This document shows positions 16,104 to 25,551 of a DNA stretch of 64,000 bases, piece after piece. How positions within the stretch are numbered: the stretch's first letter is position 1; every line of letters begins with the position of its first letter. The position numbers and the translations under genes were made by a program. Below the pieces are notes generated by a model that saw only the letters and a program-made list of their open reading frames with translations, was not told the DNA's origin and searched no databases. Origin of the DNA: G963702155 sp963702155 (GTDB taxonomy: Bacteria; Pseudomonadota; Alphaproteobacteria; Micavibrionales; Micavibrionaceae); assembly GCA_963702155.1 (NCBI GenBank), contig OY969717.1, forward strand, positions 1,240,001 through 1,304,000, written 5' to 3'.

Positions 16104-16390
16104 GTATACAAGGATCGTTTTATGAAGATGGTTATGCTGTTTATCAACAAGGTGACATAATTACTGTAACAAAAGGTAACGTAAATAATGCCGTACACAC
16201 TGTCAATATTTCAGGGGCTGTAAATCGCGGGTTAGATTTTACTGCTTCAGATTTTCATAGATATGTAGTTGTATATGAAGTTGGAACTGAAGCAGGGGTA
16301 TGTGGCGACATTTTATGGAATAATTTAAAAGAGAATGTAGCGCACAACTTATGTTCAAGGGAATTTTATGAGCAAAACATGGCCATATAG
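16100..16390 (+). CDS. Small array protein between the two membrane-protein copies
   Basis: An unrecognised 96-residue protein without membrane segments. Its N-terminus (MSIQGSFYEDGYAVYQQGD, then IITVTKGN) is followed by a central VNISGAVNRGLDFTASDFHR and a C-terminal half with two cysteines (AGVCGDILW, HNLCSREF). The ATG overlaps the stop of membrane copy 1 by four bases. Its own 3' end overlaps the start of membrane copy 2 by 23 bases, so all are tightly packed. A 27-codon frame after copy 2 begins similarly (MTDVLGAF ending HITLCKN), suggesting a truncated second copy. The pairing of a soluble small protein with a membrane protein is like that of effector/immunity or toxin/antitoxin units, but no function can be read from the sequence. 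Confidence 0.6.
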   Translation: MSIQGSFYEDGYAVYQQGDIITVTKGNVNNAVHTVNISGAVNRGLDFTASDFHRYVVVYEVGTEAGVCGDILWNNLKENVAHNLCSREFYEQNMAI

Positions 16391-16865
16391 TAAAGCTTTT
16401 TTAAAAGATTTAGGATTAGTTATCTTTATTATTTAGGGTTCCTTGTATACTAAGCAACTGCTTTTTTATGATTCAATAAACCCATTAAATGCATTGAATA
16501 TGGGTTTGTTTATAAATTCCTACCCCGCCCAATATTATGGGAATTTTATTTTTTTGCCGCATATTATACTTTTATATATCATAATAATGATAAATACCCG
16601 TATTTTTAAATCCAAAAAAACACTATTAATTTTTGCTTGTATTCTTATTACAGCTTTAAATGTTCACGCTACTGTTAAAGCTGAAAAGGAAGGTTATACA
16701 ATTGGAAAAACTCGTGTAGCGGGTCATGAACTGTATGCATATGGTAGCATTACGCATTTTGGTTATTTTATTAAAAATGTTAGTCCTGAAACTTTTTTAT
16801 TTATTTACGCGTTATTATTGAATTTTCAAAATCTCATTAAATTTAGGAAGGAAATTAGTGTATGA
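16368..16865 (+). pseudogene. Array membrane protein, copy 2 (in-frame amber stop)
   Basis: From the ATG at 16368 the frame reads MSKTWPYSKAFLKDLGLVIFII and then meets a TAG at 16434-16436. The same frame continues without another stop through GSLYTKQLLFYD to 16865. Both sides of the TAG match copy 1 (15583-16103), so the stop interrupts one original gene of about 165 residues. Hydrophobic segments include FIFLPHIILLYIIIMI, TLLIFACILITALNV and FLFIYALLLNF. The remaining frame could restart at a TTG at 16443 but has no Shine-Dalgarno. Base composition is clearly more AT-rich than in the neighbouring housekeeping genes, consistent with horizontal origin. Confidence 0.65.
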
Positions 16866-16945
16866 CTGATGTTCTAGGGGCTTTTTTGAGATATAACCCG
16901 TTATTCATTATAAAAAAAAAGCATATAACACTTTGCAAAAACTAA
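16862..16945 (+). pseudogene. Truncated second copy of the small array protein (27 codons)
   Basis: The ATG overlaps the stop of membrane copy 2 as ATGA, exactly as the 96-residue gene overlaps copy 1. The N-terminus MTDVLGAF and the stretch HITLCKN loosely match MSIQGSF and IITVTKGN of that gene, then a TAA follows. A run of nine A bases inside it could hide an indel. Confidence 0.4.
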
Positions 16946-16952
16946 AGAGCCT

Positions 16953-17885
16953 TTATTCAAACGGAACGGGCGTGTGATCCGGCGCGATCTTTTTCTTGCG
17001 CGCATCACTGATAAATGGCCAGAGCAATTGATGATGAAACCGCGGCGGCATAACTTCTTTAATGCCAATATCAACCGGCGGACGGCGGCGCTCGTTAAAA
17101 TACGTGCGGAAAATATGATCCCAAATCATAACATTCTCGCCGTAATTCTTGTTGCCTTCCCGCAAATCACGGCTATGATGCCAACGATGGAGCTCCGGCG
17201 TGTTAAAAACCCACGAAATCGGACCGAACCGCATTTCAACATTACAATGGGTAAGCATGCCGATAAAGGCGGTAATCGCGCTCATCCACTGCACAACCTC
17301 CATCGGCGCGCCAAGCGCTAACAAAATCATAAGCCCTAAAACAATACTGACCAGAGAATCAACAAAATGAAACCGGCCTGTATTCACAAACCACAGCTTC
17401 GTCACACTGTGATGGATGGCATGAAACTTCCAGAAAAACTCTAACCGATGCCCCGCCCAATGCGCCCAATACAGCCCAAATTCCGCCACAACAACGCCAA
17501 GCGACACTTGTGCCCACAGCGGCCAATCGCGCGGCCAGATACTATACCCCAGTTCTGTGACTGGTGTGATAAGATCCGCCAAACCAATCACGCCACCAAA
17601 AATAAGAAGCCCTTGCACTGTCCCTTTGCTTGATATTGTATGAGCAATATTGGCCATTGTTTGCCCGTCATTTTCAAGCCATGCGTTTTCATGCGGAAAA
17701 TACCGCTCCAAAAAAAACAGGCTAACCGCCAGAAAAATATAAGAAATATTAAAGAAAATCATCGGATACCCAGCTATAAACCCGTAAGCTGTCACGCTCA
17801 TGCAAATTAGCATTAAAAACGGCCACCAAAGCCAGCTTAAGAAATATGTATAAGAAAAAATTTTATGGGTAGTTATATCAGACAT
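16953..17885 (-). CDS. Sterol desaturase / fatty-acid hydroxylase family membrane di-iron protein
   Basis: A 310-residue integral membrane protein with the histidine boxes of the fatty acid hydroxylase superfamily: HWAGH, HAIHH (in WKFHAIHHSV) and ELHRWHHSRD, plus HFVDS and THCNVEMRF. These bind a di-iron centre that uses oxygen to hydroxylate or desaturate lipids. About four to five transmembrane helices precede and surround the boxes. Bacterial members act on sterols, hopanoids, carotenoids or ornithine lipids, and the substrate cannot be told from sequence here. It is a single gene with no related lipid gene beside it. It converges with the accessory island on its 3' side. Confidence 0.85.
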   Translation of the reverse strand: MSDITTHKIFSYTYFLSWLWWPFLMLICMSVTAYGFIAGYPMIFFNISYIFLAVSLFFLERYFPHENAWLENDGQTMANIAHTISSKGTVQGLLIFGGVIGLADLITPVTELGYSIWPRDWPLWAQVSLGVVVAEFGLYWAHWAGHRLEFFWKFHAIHHSVTKLWFVNTGRFHFVDSLVSIVLGLMILLALGAPMEVVQWMSAITAFIGMLTHCNVEMRFGPISWVFNTPELHRWHHSRDLREGNKNYGENVMIWDHIFRTYFNERRRPPVDIGIKEVMPPRFHHQLLWPFISDARKKKIAPDHTPVPFE

Positions 17886-17932
17886 AAAAAATTTTAACTA
17901 AAAACCTATAAAAAGGAAAACATTTTAAAAAA

Positions 17933-18925
17933 TTATACGTGCGCCGCCGCGGCGCGTTTCAAACGCTCGTTTATTGCCGCTCCAATACCACTATCCGGAA
18001 TGTTCATAACTGCAATTCCCGTATGTTCTGGCCTGTCCAGCTCTTTTAAATATATAAATAAACGTGCCGCCGCTTCATATAAATCCCCGCCCTCGCTCAA
18101 ATTACGATACGAATCGTGTGGTAAGGAAGATGCCGCACCGCCGCCCTGCACTCCCATAAATTTAATCGAACCAAACGCAAGCAAAGCCTCACCTTTTTTA
18201 ACATCCACCGCATTTATACGGACAGGCGTATCAGGTGCATAATGCTTTAACAATTGCCCCGGAGAGCGCGGCTCTTCATTGTCCTCGGTTTGAATCAAAA
18301 CTTTGGTGCCTAAGGCGTCGGAAATCTGCGCTGCCAAAATTGCGCCTTGCCGCAGGATAATAACGTCATCAGAAAGTAAATCAACAACAGTGGATTCAAG
18401 GCCGATTTTACAACAGCCCGCCGCCAGTATCATGTCGATATGATTACCAAGGGAATCTGCTACCATTTGCGGTGTCGTCGGGCTAAGGCCGCCGGATTTA
18501 TTTGCACTTGGGGCAACCAAAGGCACGCCGCACGCTTTTAAAAGCACAAGTGCATCTTTATGATTGGGAACACGCACAGCAACCGAAGAAAGGCCAGCGC
18601 AAGCCAAATCACAAATATCGCTCTCAGGCTTTCGCGGTAAAATCAGGGTTAGTGCCTCTGGCCAGAATTTTTGCGCAAGGACTTTAGCGCGATCATCAAA
18701 AACCGCATGCTCCGCAGCCGCGTCCACATCGTAAAAATGAGAGATTAGCGGGTTAATCGCCGGCCTACCCTTGACTTTAAATACCCGCGCAACAGCGCGC
18801 TTATCAAGCGCATTCGCGCCCAGCCCATATACCGTCTCCGTTGGAAATGCGACAAGACCGCCAGATTTTATAATCTCGGCGGCGTCTTTTATAGATTGAG
18901 TATTAATAGTTCTTAAAATGCTCAT
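17933..18925 (-). CDS. tsaC: L-threonylcarbamoyladenylate synthase, long Sua5 type
   Basis: The enzyme makes threonylcarbamoyl-AMP for t6A37 modification of ANN-decoding tRNAs. The YrdC domain fills the first two thirds: KSGGLVAFPTETVYGLGANA, VFKVKGRPAINPLI, FWPEALTLILPR, VAVRVPNHKDAL and PLVAPSANKSGGLSPT. The remaining C-terminal part, beginning about residue 215 after SPGQLLKHYAP, is the Sua5 domain. With 330 residues it is a long Sua5 rather than the short TsaC form. The start at 18925 is the first ATG of the frame. The gene is followed toward the left by the hydroxylase gene and preceded by anmK on the same strand, 40 bases apart. Confidence 0.92.
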   Translation of the reverse strand: MSILRTINTQSIKDAAEIIKSGGLVAFPTETVYGLGANALDKRAVARVFKVKGRPAINPLISHFYDVDAAAEHAVFDDRAKVLAQKFWPEALTLILPRKPESDICDLACAGLSSVAVRVPNHKDALVLLKACGVPLVAPSANKSGGLSPTTPQMVADSLGNHIDMILAAGCCKIGLESTVVDLLSDDVIILRQGAILAAQISDALGTKVLIQTEDNEEPRSPGQLLKHYAPDTPVRINAVDVKKGEALLAFGSIKFMGVQGGGAASSLPHDSYRNLSEGGDLYEAAARLFIYLKELDRPEHTGIAVMNIPDSGIGAAINERLKRAAAAHV

Positions 18926-18965
18926 AAAAGCGACAAAACAGTATTTTTAAATAAGAATCAAGCTT

Positions 18966-20066
18966 TTAGAACAGCTCTAAAACGCCGCCCGTTTGCGGCG
19001 CCTTCACTCCCGTTGTATTTGGCAAACTTAGAGGCAAACCTTTAATACTGCGCACTGCTAAATACGCAAACCCTTCGGCCTCCATGGAATCGCCATTCCA
19101 TCCGGCGTCTTCAACTGACATAACAGGCGCATTCATAACCGCGTTCAGGCGCGCCATCAAGTAATCATTATGCCGACCCCCGCCGGTAATAAGCCACCGT
19201 GTTGGAGAAGCAGGAAAAAAATCTTGTGCCTTTTGCAGGCCGCGCATAGTAAATTCTGCCAATGTCGCCAAGCCATCCTCTAATGCCATACTATCCGCCG
19301 CTGCGACATCCCACGCGTCACGATCAAGCGATTTTGGAGGTACATCATGAAAAAATGGCACTTGCATCCAGATATCCAGATGCTTATCCAATATACGTCC
19401 CTTTGCCGCCAGCGCGCCGCCCTTATCGTAGGCCGCACCCGTTTTGGCGGAAATAAAATCATCCATGAGCGCATTGCCCGGCCCGCAATCAAAGGCCAGA
19501 ATTTGATCATCGCCAGAACCACCGATCCATGTAACATTCGAAACCCCGCCAATATTTGCAACTACCAAAGGCAAGTCCAGCCCATCTTTGAGTGCCAGTG
19601 CACGATGATAAAGCGGTAAAAAAGGTGCGCCCTGCCCGCCCGCCGCCATATCCGCAGAGCGAAAATCATAAACCGTATCAATACCGCTCGCCTTTGCTAA
19701 TGCTTCCGCATCCCCGATCTGAACCGTTACACCGTTATCCGGATCATGAAAAATGGTTTGCCCGTGAAAACCAATCAGGTCTATATCAGAATCACTTAGC
19801 CCTGTTTTTTGTATAAATGATTCAAGCGCGTTTATGTGTGCCTCCGTGATCGCCTTTTCCGCCGTTTGCACCACTATATCCTGCCGATCGGTAAGTTTGA
19901 GGGCGCCGCGAATAACCGCCCGCGCCTCTGGCTTATATACCGCACTCATACGATCAAGCACGTTTATATAGGAAAATCCATCAGTTTCAATCAGCGCCAG
20001 ATCAATCCCGTCAAACGATGTACCTGACATCATCCCAATGACCGTGTAGACTTTTTCATTTTCCAT
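18966..20066 (-). CDS. anmK: Anhydro-N-acetylmuramic acid kinase
   Basis: AnmK phosphorylates and opens 1,6-anhydro-MurNAc released by peptidoglycan turnover, feeding it back to amino-sugar metabolism. The 366-residue protein shows the family start VIGMMSGTSFDGIDLALIET, GFHGQTIFHDPDNGVTVQIGD, VANIGGVSNVTWI, LAFDCGPGNALMDDF and LITGGGRHNDYLM. The gene is divergent from tyrS; only 14 bases separate the two start codons, so each gene's leader lies inside the other gene. No murQ or other recycling gene is in the window. Confidence 0.93.
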   Translation of the reverse strand: MENEKVYTVIGMMSGTSFDGIDLALIETDGFSYINVLDRMSAVYKPEARAVIRGALKLTDRQDIVVQTAEKAITEAHINALESFIQKTGLSDSDIDLIGFHGQTIFHDPDNGVTVQIGDAEALAKASGIDTVYDFRSADMAAGGQGAPFLPLYHRALALKDGLDLPLVVANIGGVSNVTWIGGSGDDQILAFDCGPGNALMDDFISAKTGAAYDKGGALAAKGRILDKHLDIWMQVPFFHDVPPKSLDRDAWDVAAADSMALEDGLATLAEFTMRGLQKAQDFFPASPTRWLITGGGRHNDYLMARLNAVMNAPVMSVEDAGWNGDSMEAEGFAYLAVRSIKGLPLSLPNTTGVKAPQTGGVLELF

Positions 20067-20080
20067 GGGTATAAATCCTT

Positions 20081-21334
20081 ATGACTAAATATAAATCTGA
20101 ATTTTTAAATATACTCCAAGAACGCGGCTTTATCCACCAGTGTTCTGACTTTGAAACCCTGGATGCCAAATTAACTAAAGGCGTACAAAGTGCGTATATC
20201 GGCTTTGATGCCACAGCGACCTCGCTCCATATCGGAAATCTAACCGGTATCATGATGCTCCACTGGTTTCAGATAACAGGTCACAAACCAATCACATTGA
20301 TGGGCGGTGGCACGTCTAAAATTGGTGACCCGTCCTTTAAGGATGAGCAGCGCGTATTGTTAGATGATGACGCAATAAATAAAAATATCGATAGTATTGT
20401 ATCAACCTGTTTTAAACAGTTTTTAAATTACGGTGATGGCGAGACAGATGCTTTGATGGTCAACAATAACGACTGGTTGGATGAATTATCATATCTTGCT
20501 TTTTTGCGTGACTATGGGCGTTTTTTCACTGTTAACCGCATGCTTTCTTTCGATAGTGTTAAAAGCAGATTGGAACGCGAAAGCCCGCTTTCCCTGCTCG
20601 AATTTAATTATATGGTGATGCAAGGCTATGATTTTCTTGAGCTAAATCGCCGTTACGGTACGATCCTGCAAATGGGCGGCTCCGACCAATGGGGCAACAT
20701 TATAAATGGTGTGGATTTAGGTCACAAGGCGGACAAAACAAAACTAATCGGCTTAACCGCACCGCTTCTTACGACTGCCGATGGCAAAAAAATGGGCAAA
20801 ACCGAAAATGGGGCGGTATGGCTAAATGCGGACATGCTAAGCCCCTATGATTATTATCAATATTGGCGCAATGTAGACGATGCGGATGTAAGTACACTCC
20901 TGAGAAGGTTCACAATCCTACCAATGGATGAGATTAAAAAACTTGAAGCATTACAAGGCGCCGATATAAACGAAGCCAAGAAATCCTTAGCTTTCGAAGC
21001 TACAAAACTATGTCATGGCGAAAGTGCATCTAAAGAAGCAGAAACGACCGCCCTCAAAGTTTTTGAACAAGGAACAGTTGGCGCAGACCTACCTTCAATA
21101 AAAATCGATACGGATCGTTTAAATGATGGAGTGCCTGTGATAGAGCTATTTATAGAGACTGATCTCACAAGCTCAAAAGGAGAAGCCAAGCGTTTAATCA
21201 AAGGCGGCGGCGCACGCATAAATGATGATCAAATTACCGATATGAATCTGACCGTATCAAAAGACGACTTAACCAACCAAGGCTATATAAAACTCTCCGC
21301 CGGTAAGAAAAAACATGCGCTTGTTAAAATATAA
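20081..21334 (+). CDS. tyrS: Tyrosyl-tRNA synthetase
   Basis: A 417-residue class I synthetase that charges tRNA-Tyr. The HIGH signature appears as HIGN at residues 50-53 in ATATSLHIGNLTGIMML. The KMSKS signature is KMGKT at 237-241. QMGGSDQWGNIINGVDLG is also diagnostic. The C-terminal 70 residues form the S4 RNA-binding domain (SSKGEAKRLIKGGGARIND). The gene is single, with convergent purA downstream across 119 bases that lack a clear terminator. Confidence 0.96.
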   Translation: MTKYKSEFLNILQERGFIHQCSDFETLDAKLTKGVQSAYIGFDATATSLHIGNLTGIMMLHWFQITGHKPITLMGGGTSKIGDPSFKDEQRVLLDDDAINKNIDSIVSTCFKQFLNYGDGETDALMVNNNDWLDELSYLAFLRDYGRFFTVNRMLSFDSVKSRLERESPLSLLEFNYMVMQGYDFLELNRRYGTILQMGGSDQWGNIINGVDLGHKADKTKLIGLTAPLLTTADGKKMGKTENGAVWLNADMLSPYDYYQYWRNVDDADVSTLLRRFTILPMDEIKKLEALQGADINEAKKSLAFEATKLCHGESASKEAETTALKVFEQGTVGADLPSIKIDTDRLNDGVPVIELFIETDLTSSKGEAKRLIKGGGARINDDQITDMNLTVSKDDLTNQGYIKLSAGKKKHALVKI

Positions 21335-21453
21335 ACATACCGGAAAATGAGACATAAGTATTGATCTGCAATATTGTTTCAATAAAGCAAGCTATCGCCT
21401 TGTTATAAGAATCAAAATACAGGCCCTCTTAAAGATATACTTTATCAAACGCC

Positions 21454-22749
21454 CTACCCTTTAAATGGGTCTTGCACCAAAATCGTGTCATCCCGCTCCG
21501 GGCTGGTAGAAAGCAACGCAACCGGCGCGCCAATCAACTCTTCAACATGGCGCACATATTTTACCGCTTCGGCTGGCAACTCCGCCCATGTCCGCGCCCC
21601 GTATGTTGTATCTTTCCAGCCCGAAACAGATTCATATATTGGCTTTACGCGATCCTGCTTGGCTTGGCCAGATGGGAAGTAATCAATGCGTTCCCCATCC
21701 AATTCATACGCAACACAAATTTTAATTTCATCTAAACCATCCAAAACATCCAGCTTGGTAAGCGCAATTCCGCTAATCCCCCCAATTTTAACCGCCTGAC
21801 GTACCATTACCGCATCAAACCAACCACACCTGCGCTTGCGCCCCGTGGTCGTGCCAAATTCATGTCCCTTTTCACCCAAATATTGCCCGACCTCGTTTTC
21901 TTGCTCGGTCGGAAACGGCCCCTCACCCACCCGTGTGGTATAAGCCTTTGTAATACCAAGAATATAATTAACCGCCCCAGGCCCTATCCCTGATCCTGTT
22001 GAAGCCTGCGCCGAAACTGTATTGGATGACGTTACAAACGGATATGTACCATGATCAACATCCAGCATAATGCCTTGCGCGCCTTCAAACAAAATCTTTT
22101 GTCCCGCCATCTGCGCTTCATCAAGCGCGCGCCACGCCATTCCAATAAAGGGCAAAATTTCTTTTCTAATCTCTGCCAGCGCATTAAACGTCTCATCTGC
22201 ATCAATCTCATCCAGCCCCAGACCTTTTAAAAATGCATTATGATGTGCAAGCAAGGTCTCGATTTTCTGACGTAAAACGGTGTCATCCTCCAAATCACAA
22301 ACACGGATCGCGCGGCGCGCAACTTTATCTTCATAGGCCGGGCCAATACCGCGCCCCGTTGTGCCAATCGGTTGATCCCCGCGTGATAATTCCATCGCCT
22401 TATCCAAAACCTGATGTACGGGCAAAATCAAAACCGCATTATCCGCCAGCATTAAACGCTCCGGCGTAATATCTACGCCCTGTTTCTGAACGGTGCGTAT
22501 CTCTTCCATAAGCGCCCACGGGTCAACAACCACGCCGTTCCCGATAACAGATAGCTTTTTCTTTTTCCGCACCACGCCAGATGGTAACAGATGTAACTTA
22601 TACGTTACCCCGTCAATAACCAGCGTATGCCCAGCATTATGTCCGCCCTGAAACCGCACAACCACATCGGCCCGATTCGATAGCCAGTCCACAATTTTTC
22701 CTTTACCTTCATCGCCCCATTGAGAGCCAATTACCGCTACATTCGCCAT
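21454..22749 (-). CDS. purA: Adenylosuccinate synthetase
   Basis: PurA joins IMP and aspartate, using GTP, in the first committed step to AMP. The N-terminal motif GSQWGDEGKGKIVDWLS, RFQGGHNAGHTLV, TTGRGIGPAYEDKV, LFEGAQGIMLDVDHGTYPF and TGRKRRCGWFDAV are all intact. At 431 residues the length is normal. hisZ lies 38 bases upstream on the same strand, so the two are likely cotranscribed; this hisZ-purA neighbourhood is common in alphaproteobacteria. Confidence 0.97.
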   Translation of the reverse strand: MANVAVIGSQWGDEGKGKIVDWLSNRADVVVRFQGGHNAGHTLVIDGVTYKLHLLPSGVVRKKKKLSVIGNGVVVDPWALMEEIRTVQKQGVDITPERLMLADNAVLILPVHQVLDKAMELSRGDQPIGTTGRGIGPAYEDKVARRAIRVCDLEDDTVLRQKIETLLAHHNAFLKGLGLDEIDADETFNALAEIRKEILPFIGMAWRALDEAQMAGQKILFEGAQGIMLDVDHGTYPFVTSSNTVSAQASTGSGIGPGAVNYILGITKAYTTRVGEGPFPTEQENEVGQYLGEKGHEFGTTTGRKRRCGWFDAVMVRQAVKIGGISGIALTKLDVLDGLDEIKICVAYELDGERIDYFPSGQAKQDRVKPIYESVSGWKDTTYGARTWAELPAEAVKYVRHVEELIGAPVALLSTSPERDDTILVQDPFKG

Positions 22750-22787
22750 TTTTAATCCTTTTATTTATTGATTATTGATATCTTTAA

Positions 22788-23936
22788 TTATAATTCTTCT
22801 ACCGCGCCATTACGATATATATGGGTACAATCATGTGGAATATTAGATGTGTCCACGCCCCGCATAACACGCCAGCCTTCATTCTGAAGTTTCGCAATAA
22901 TGCTCCACCCCGCATCTATATCTACATAAACAATTAAAGCCGGCTTTTGCGCAGGCAAAGCCGAAATTACAGAATCCATATAAAAAGTTACACCAATTGC
23001 ACTCTGTTGATCTGCATTATCTCCAATATCATAGCGGCCACCTCGCCCCAATACGGCATCACTATGTGCAGAATAAAACCCAAGTCCAATACCGGTATGA
23101 TAGTCGTAGCCTTTGCTTTCCATCAAATCGATACGCAAATTCACGTCATCAATACCCATTTCCAAAAGCGCATTATTCAAACCTACATAAACATGTTTTA
23201 ATCGCTCAATATCTCCCACGGCACTTGCGGGCAAATCCACCTGCGCCAGTGTATTAAAAAGCCTATCCGTATGATCTGCATATAAAAGCACATCGAAAAT
23301 GGCCGCGATATCTGTATGTATCGTTTTTAATGCCCCGCCATCGCGATCTTTAACAGCCTTATAAACGGCTTGCTCATCGTCCTTGCTCAAACCGGCGGCG
23401 GAAACAATTTGTCCGACAAATTGCGGTAGAGTCAAATCTACAGTCAAATCCTGAACACCCAGTTTTGAAAGCGCCGAAATCGCAACAACAGAAATCTCGA
23501 TATCCATATCCGAATTGTCATCGCCAATAAGCTCGCACCCGACCTGACAGAATTGCCGTGCTATACGTTGTTGGCTGGCTTTAATTCTAAGAACATCATT
23601 GGCGTAAGCCAGTCTAAGTGGCCGATCCATACCCCCTAAACGCGTGGTGGCAATACGTGCAATCTGCGCGGTGATATCAGAGCGTATACCCATCATTTTA
23701 TGAGAAACAGGATCCATCAGACGAAACGTATCGTCTTTAAGTTTTGCACCCGGCGAGCCAGCCGAAAATAAACTATCTTCAAATTCCAGTAATGGCGGCT
23801 TGACGCGGTGATACCCAAATTGCGCAAAGCTTTTTAAGATACGGCCTACGGCATCCGCTTCAGATCCAGCATAAGGAGGCAGCAAATCCATAAACCCATT
23901 TGGAAGCAGCGCGCGCTTTTCAGTACTTTGGGTCAT
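22788..23936 (-). CDS. hisZ: ATP phosphoribosyltransferase regulatory subunit HisZ
   Basis: HisZ is a catalytically inactive paralogue of histidyl-tRNA synthetase that activates and confers histidine feedback on the short-form HisG. The 382-residue protein has class II synthetase remnants: LPNGFMDLLPPYAGSEADAV, the motif-2-like MMGIRSDITAQIARIATTRL and the motif-3-like GLGFYSAHSDAVLGRGGRYD. It lacks the C-terminal anticodon-binding domain and the second histidyl box of a true HisRS, which is why I do not call it hisS. No hisG is in the window. It is collinear with purA. Confidence 0.9.
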   Translation of the reverse strand: MTQSTEKRALLPNGFMDLLPPYAGSEADAVGRILKSFAQFGYHRVKPPLLEFEDSLFSAGSPGAKLKDDTFRLMDPVSHKMMGIRSDITAQIARIATTRLGGMDRPLRLAYANDVLRIKASQQRIARQFCQVGCELIGDDNSDMDIEISVVAISALSKLGVQDLTVDLTLPQFVGQIVSAAGLSKDDEQAVYKAVKDRDGGALKTIHTDIAAIFDVLLYADHTDRLFNTLAQVDLPASAVGDIERLKHVYVGLNNALLEMGIDDVNLRIDLMESKGYDYHTGIGLGFYSAHSDAVLGRGGRYDIGDNADQQSAIGVTFYMDSVISALPAQKPALIVYVDIDAGWSIIAKLQNEGWRVMRGVDTSNIPHDCTHIYRNGAVEEL

Positions 23937-24040
23937 AGTAGCCCATTATTTTGAATTAAAAAGAATATCATCTGAACTTAAAAGTGATTCCGCCGGTTTG
24001 TCAATCTTGATGGGAGTGTATTAGCGCGCATAAAAACCCT

Positions 24041-25405
24041 TTATGCCGCCGCGCTCGTCTCTTTACGTACCGCATCACATACCATATCGACAACAGATTC
24101 GACTTGTGTGCTGTCTTTCCCCTCGGCCATAACACGGATTAGCGGCTCCGTACCAGATGGCCGAACCAAAATACGCCCATTTGTCGCCAATTCATTCTCA
24201 GCGCGCGCAATTGCATCTTGCAAATTTTTACTCTCCATCGGCGAAGCCCCGCTAAATCGTACATTTTTCAATATTTGCGGGTAGGATTCAAACATTTTAA
24301 GGCGCGTACTCGCCGGCTCATCGCTTTCACTAACAAGCGTTAAAATCTGGAGTGCCGCCATCAAACCATCGCCCGTAGTCGCATAATCAGACATGATGAT
24401 GTGTCCGGACTGCTCCCCCCCAATGTTATACCCGCCCTTTTTCATTTCTTCCATAACATATCGGTCACCCACTTGCGTGCGGATGAGTGTAACGCCTTCT
24501 GCTTCCAGTTTTTTCTCTAAACCGAGATTAGACATGACGGTGGCAACCAAAGCGTTATTACGAAGCGTACCTTGATCCCGCATCGAAAGGGCGAGCGCCG
24601 CCATAATCTGGTCACCATCTACTTTCTGCCCTTTTTCATCAACAACAATTAAACGATCCGCATCCCCGTCAAAGGCCAAACCAATATCCGCGCCTTCTTC
24701 AACAACCTTTTTCTGTAAGTTTTCTGTCGCCGTCGCGCCGAACCCATCATTAATGTTACGCCCATTCGGGGTAACGCCAATCGCAACGACATCGGCCTCT
24801 AGCTCCCATAAAATTTGCGGAGCAACCTTGTATGCCGCCCCATGCGCGCAATCAACAACAACTTTGAGCCCCTCTAAAGTTTTATCTTTTGGAAAACATG
24901 TCTTCACATATTCCGCATACCGACCAAGCGCATCATCTAAACGTGTCGCCTTACCAAGCGCAGAGGCCGCCGCAAGCCGTTCGCTCAAATCCTCATCCAT
25001 CAAGGCTTCAATTTCCGCCTCGATTGCATCATCAAGCTTATAGCCATCTGCGCCAAAAAGCTTGATACCGTTATCCTCATATGGATTATGCGAGGCCGAA
25101 ATCATAACACCCAAATCCGCGCGCATGGATTTGGTAAGCAGCGCAATTCCAGGCGTTGGGATAGGCCCAACCAGCAACGCCTCCATACCAACGGCTAAAA
25201 ACCCCGCGCACATAACTTCTTCAAACATATAACTTGAAAGTCGCGTATCTTTGCCAATAATAACGCGGTTTGTTTGATGCCCGTTCCGCTGGTTTTTTAA
25301 GACGATCGCCGCCGCCTTTGCAACTTTGAGCGCGATCTCCGCCGTCATCGGAAATTCATTCGCGCGGCCTCTAATGCCATCAGTACCAAAATATTTACGG
25401 GTCAT
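24041..25405 (-). CDS. glmM: Phosphoglucosamine mutase
   Basis: GlmM interconverts glucosamine-6-phosphate and glucosamine-1-phosphate on the way to UDP-GlcNAc. The 454-residue protein starts KYFGTDGIRGRANE and carries the phosphoserine loop MISASHNPYEDNGIKLFG (Ser about 105), the metal loop LAFDGDADRLIVVD, GGEQSGHIIMSDYATTGDGL and the phosphate-binding RPSGTEPLIRVMAEG. It is the last gene of the pal-cpoB-tilS-ftsH-glmM run, about 146 bases after ftsH. The length is normal and no key residue is missing. Confidence 0.96.
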   Translation of the reverse strand: MTRKYFGTDGIRGRANEFPMTAEIALKVAKAAAIVLKNQRNGHQTNRVIIGKDTRLSSYMFEEVMCAGFLAVGMEALLVGPIPTPGIALLTKSMRADLGVMISASHNPYEDNGIKLFGADGYKLDDAIEAEIEALMDEDLSERLAAASALGKATRLDDALGRYAEYVKTCFPKDKTLEGLKVVVDCAHGAAYKVAPQILWELEADVVAIGVTPNGRNINDGFGATATENLQKKVVEEGADIGLAFDGDADRLIVVDEKGQKVDGDQIMAALALSMRDQGTLRNNALVATVMSNLGLEKKLEAEGVTLIRTQVGDRYVMEEMKKGGYNIGGEQSGHIIMSDYATTGDGLMAALQILTLVSESDEPASTRLKMFESYPQILKNVRFSGASPMESKNLQDAIARAENELATNGRILVRPSGTEPLIRVMAEGKDSTQVESVVDMVCDAVRKETSAAA

Positions 25406-25551
25406 GCTATCTCCGGCAAACGCAGAACAAGGCGTTTAAAATTAAAAAATCTGTTTTCAAAATTTACTGTAAAGAAGAGCGCTTCAAAAGCAAAGGGCAC
25501 AGACAAAATTACCGCGCCCCTTTAAAAAATTATAAAAATAATTCGCTCTTT

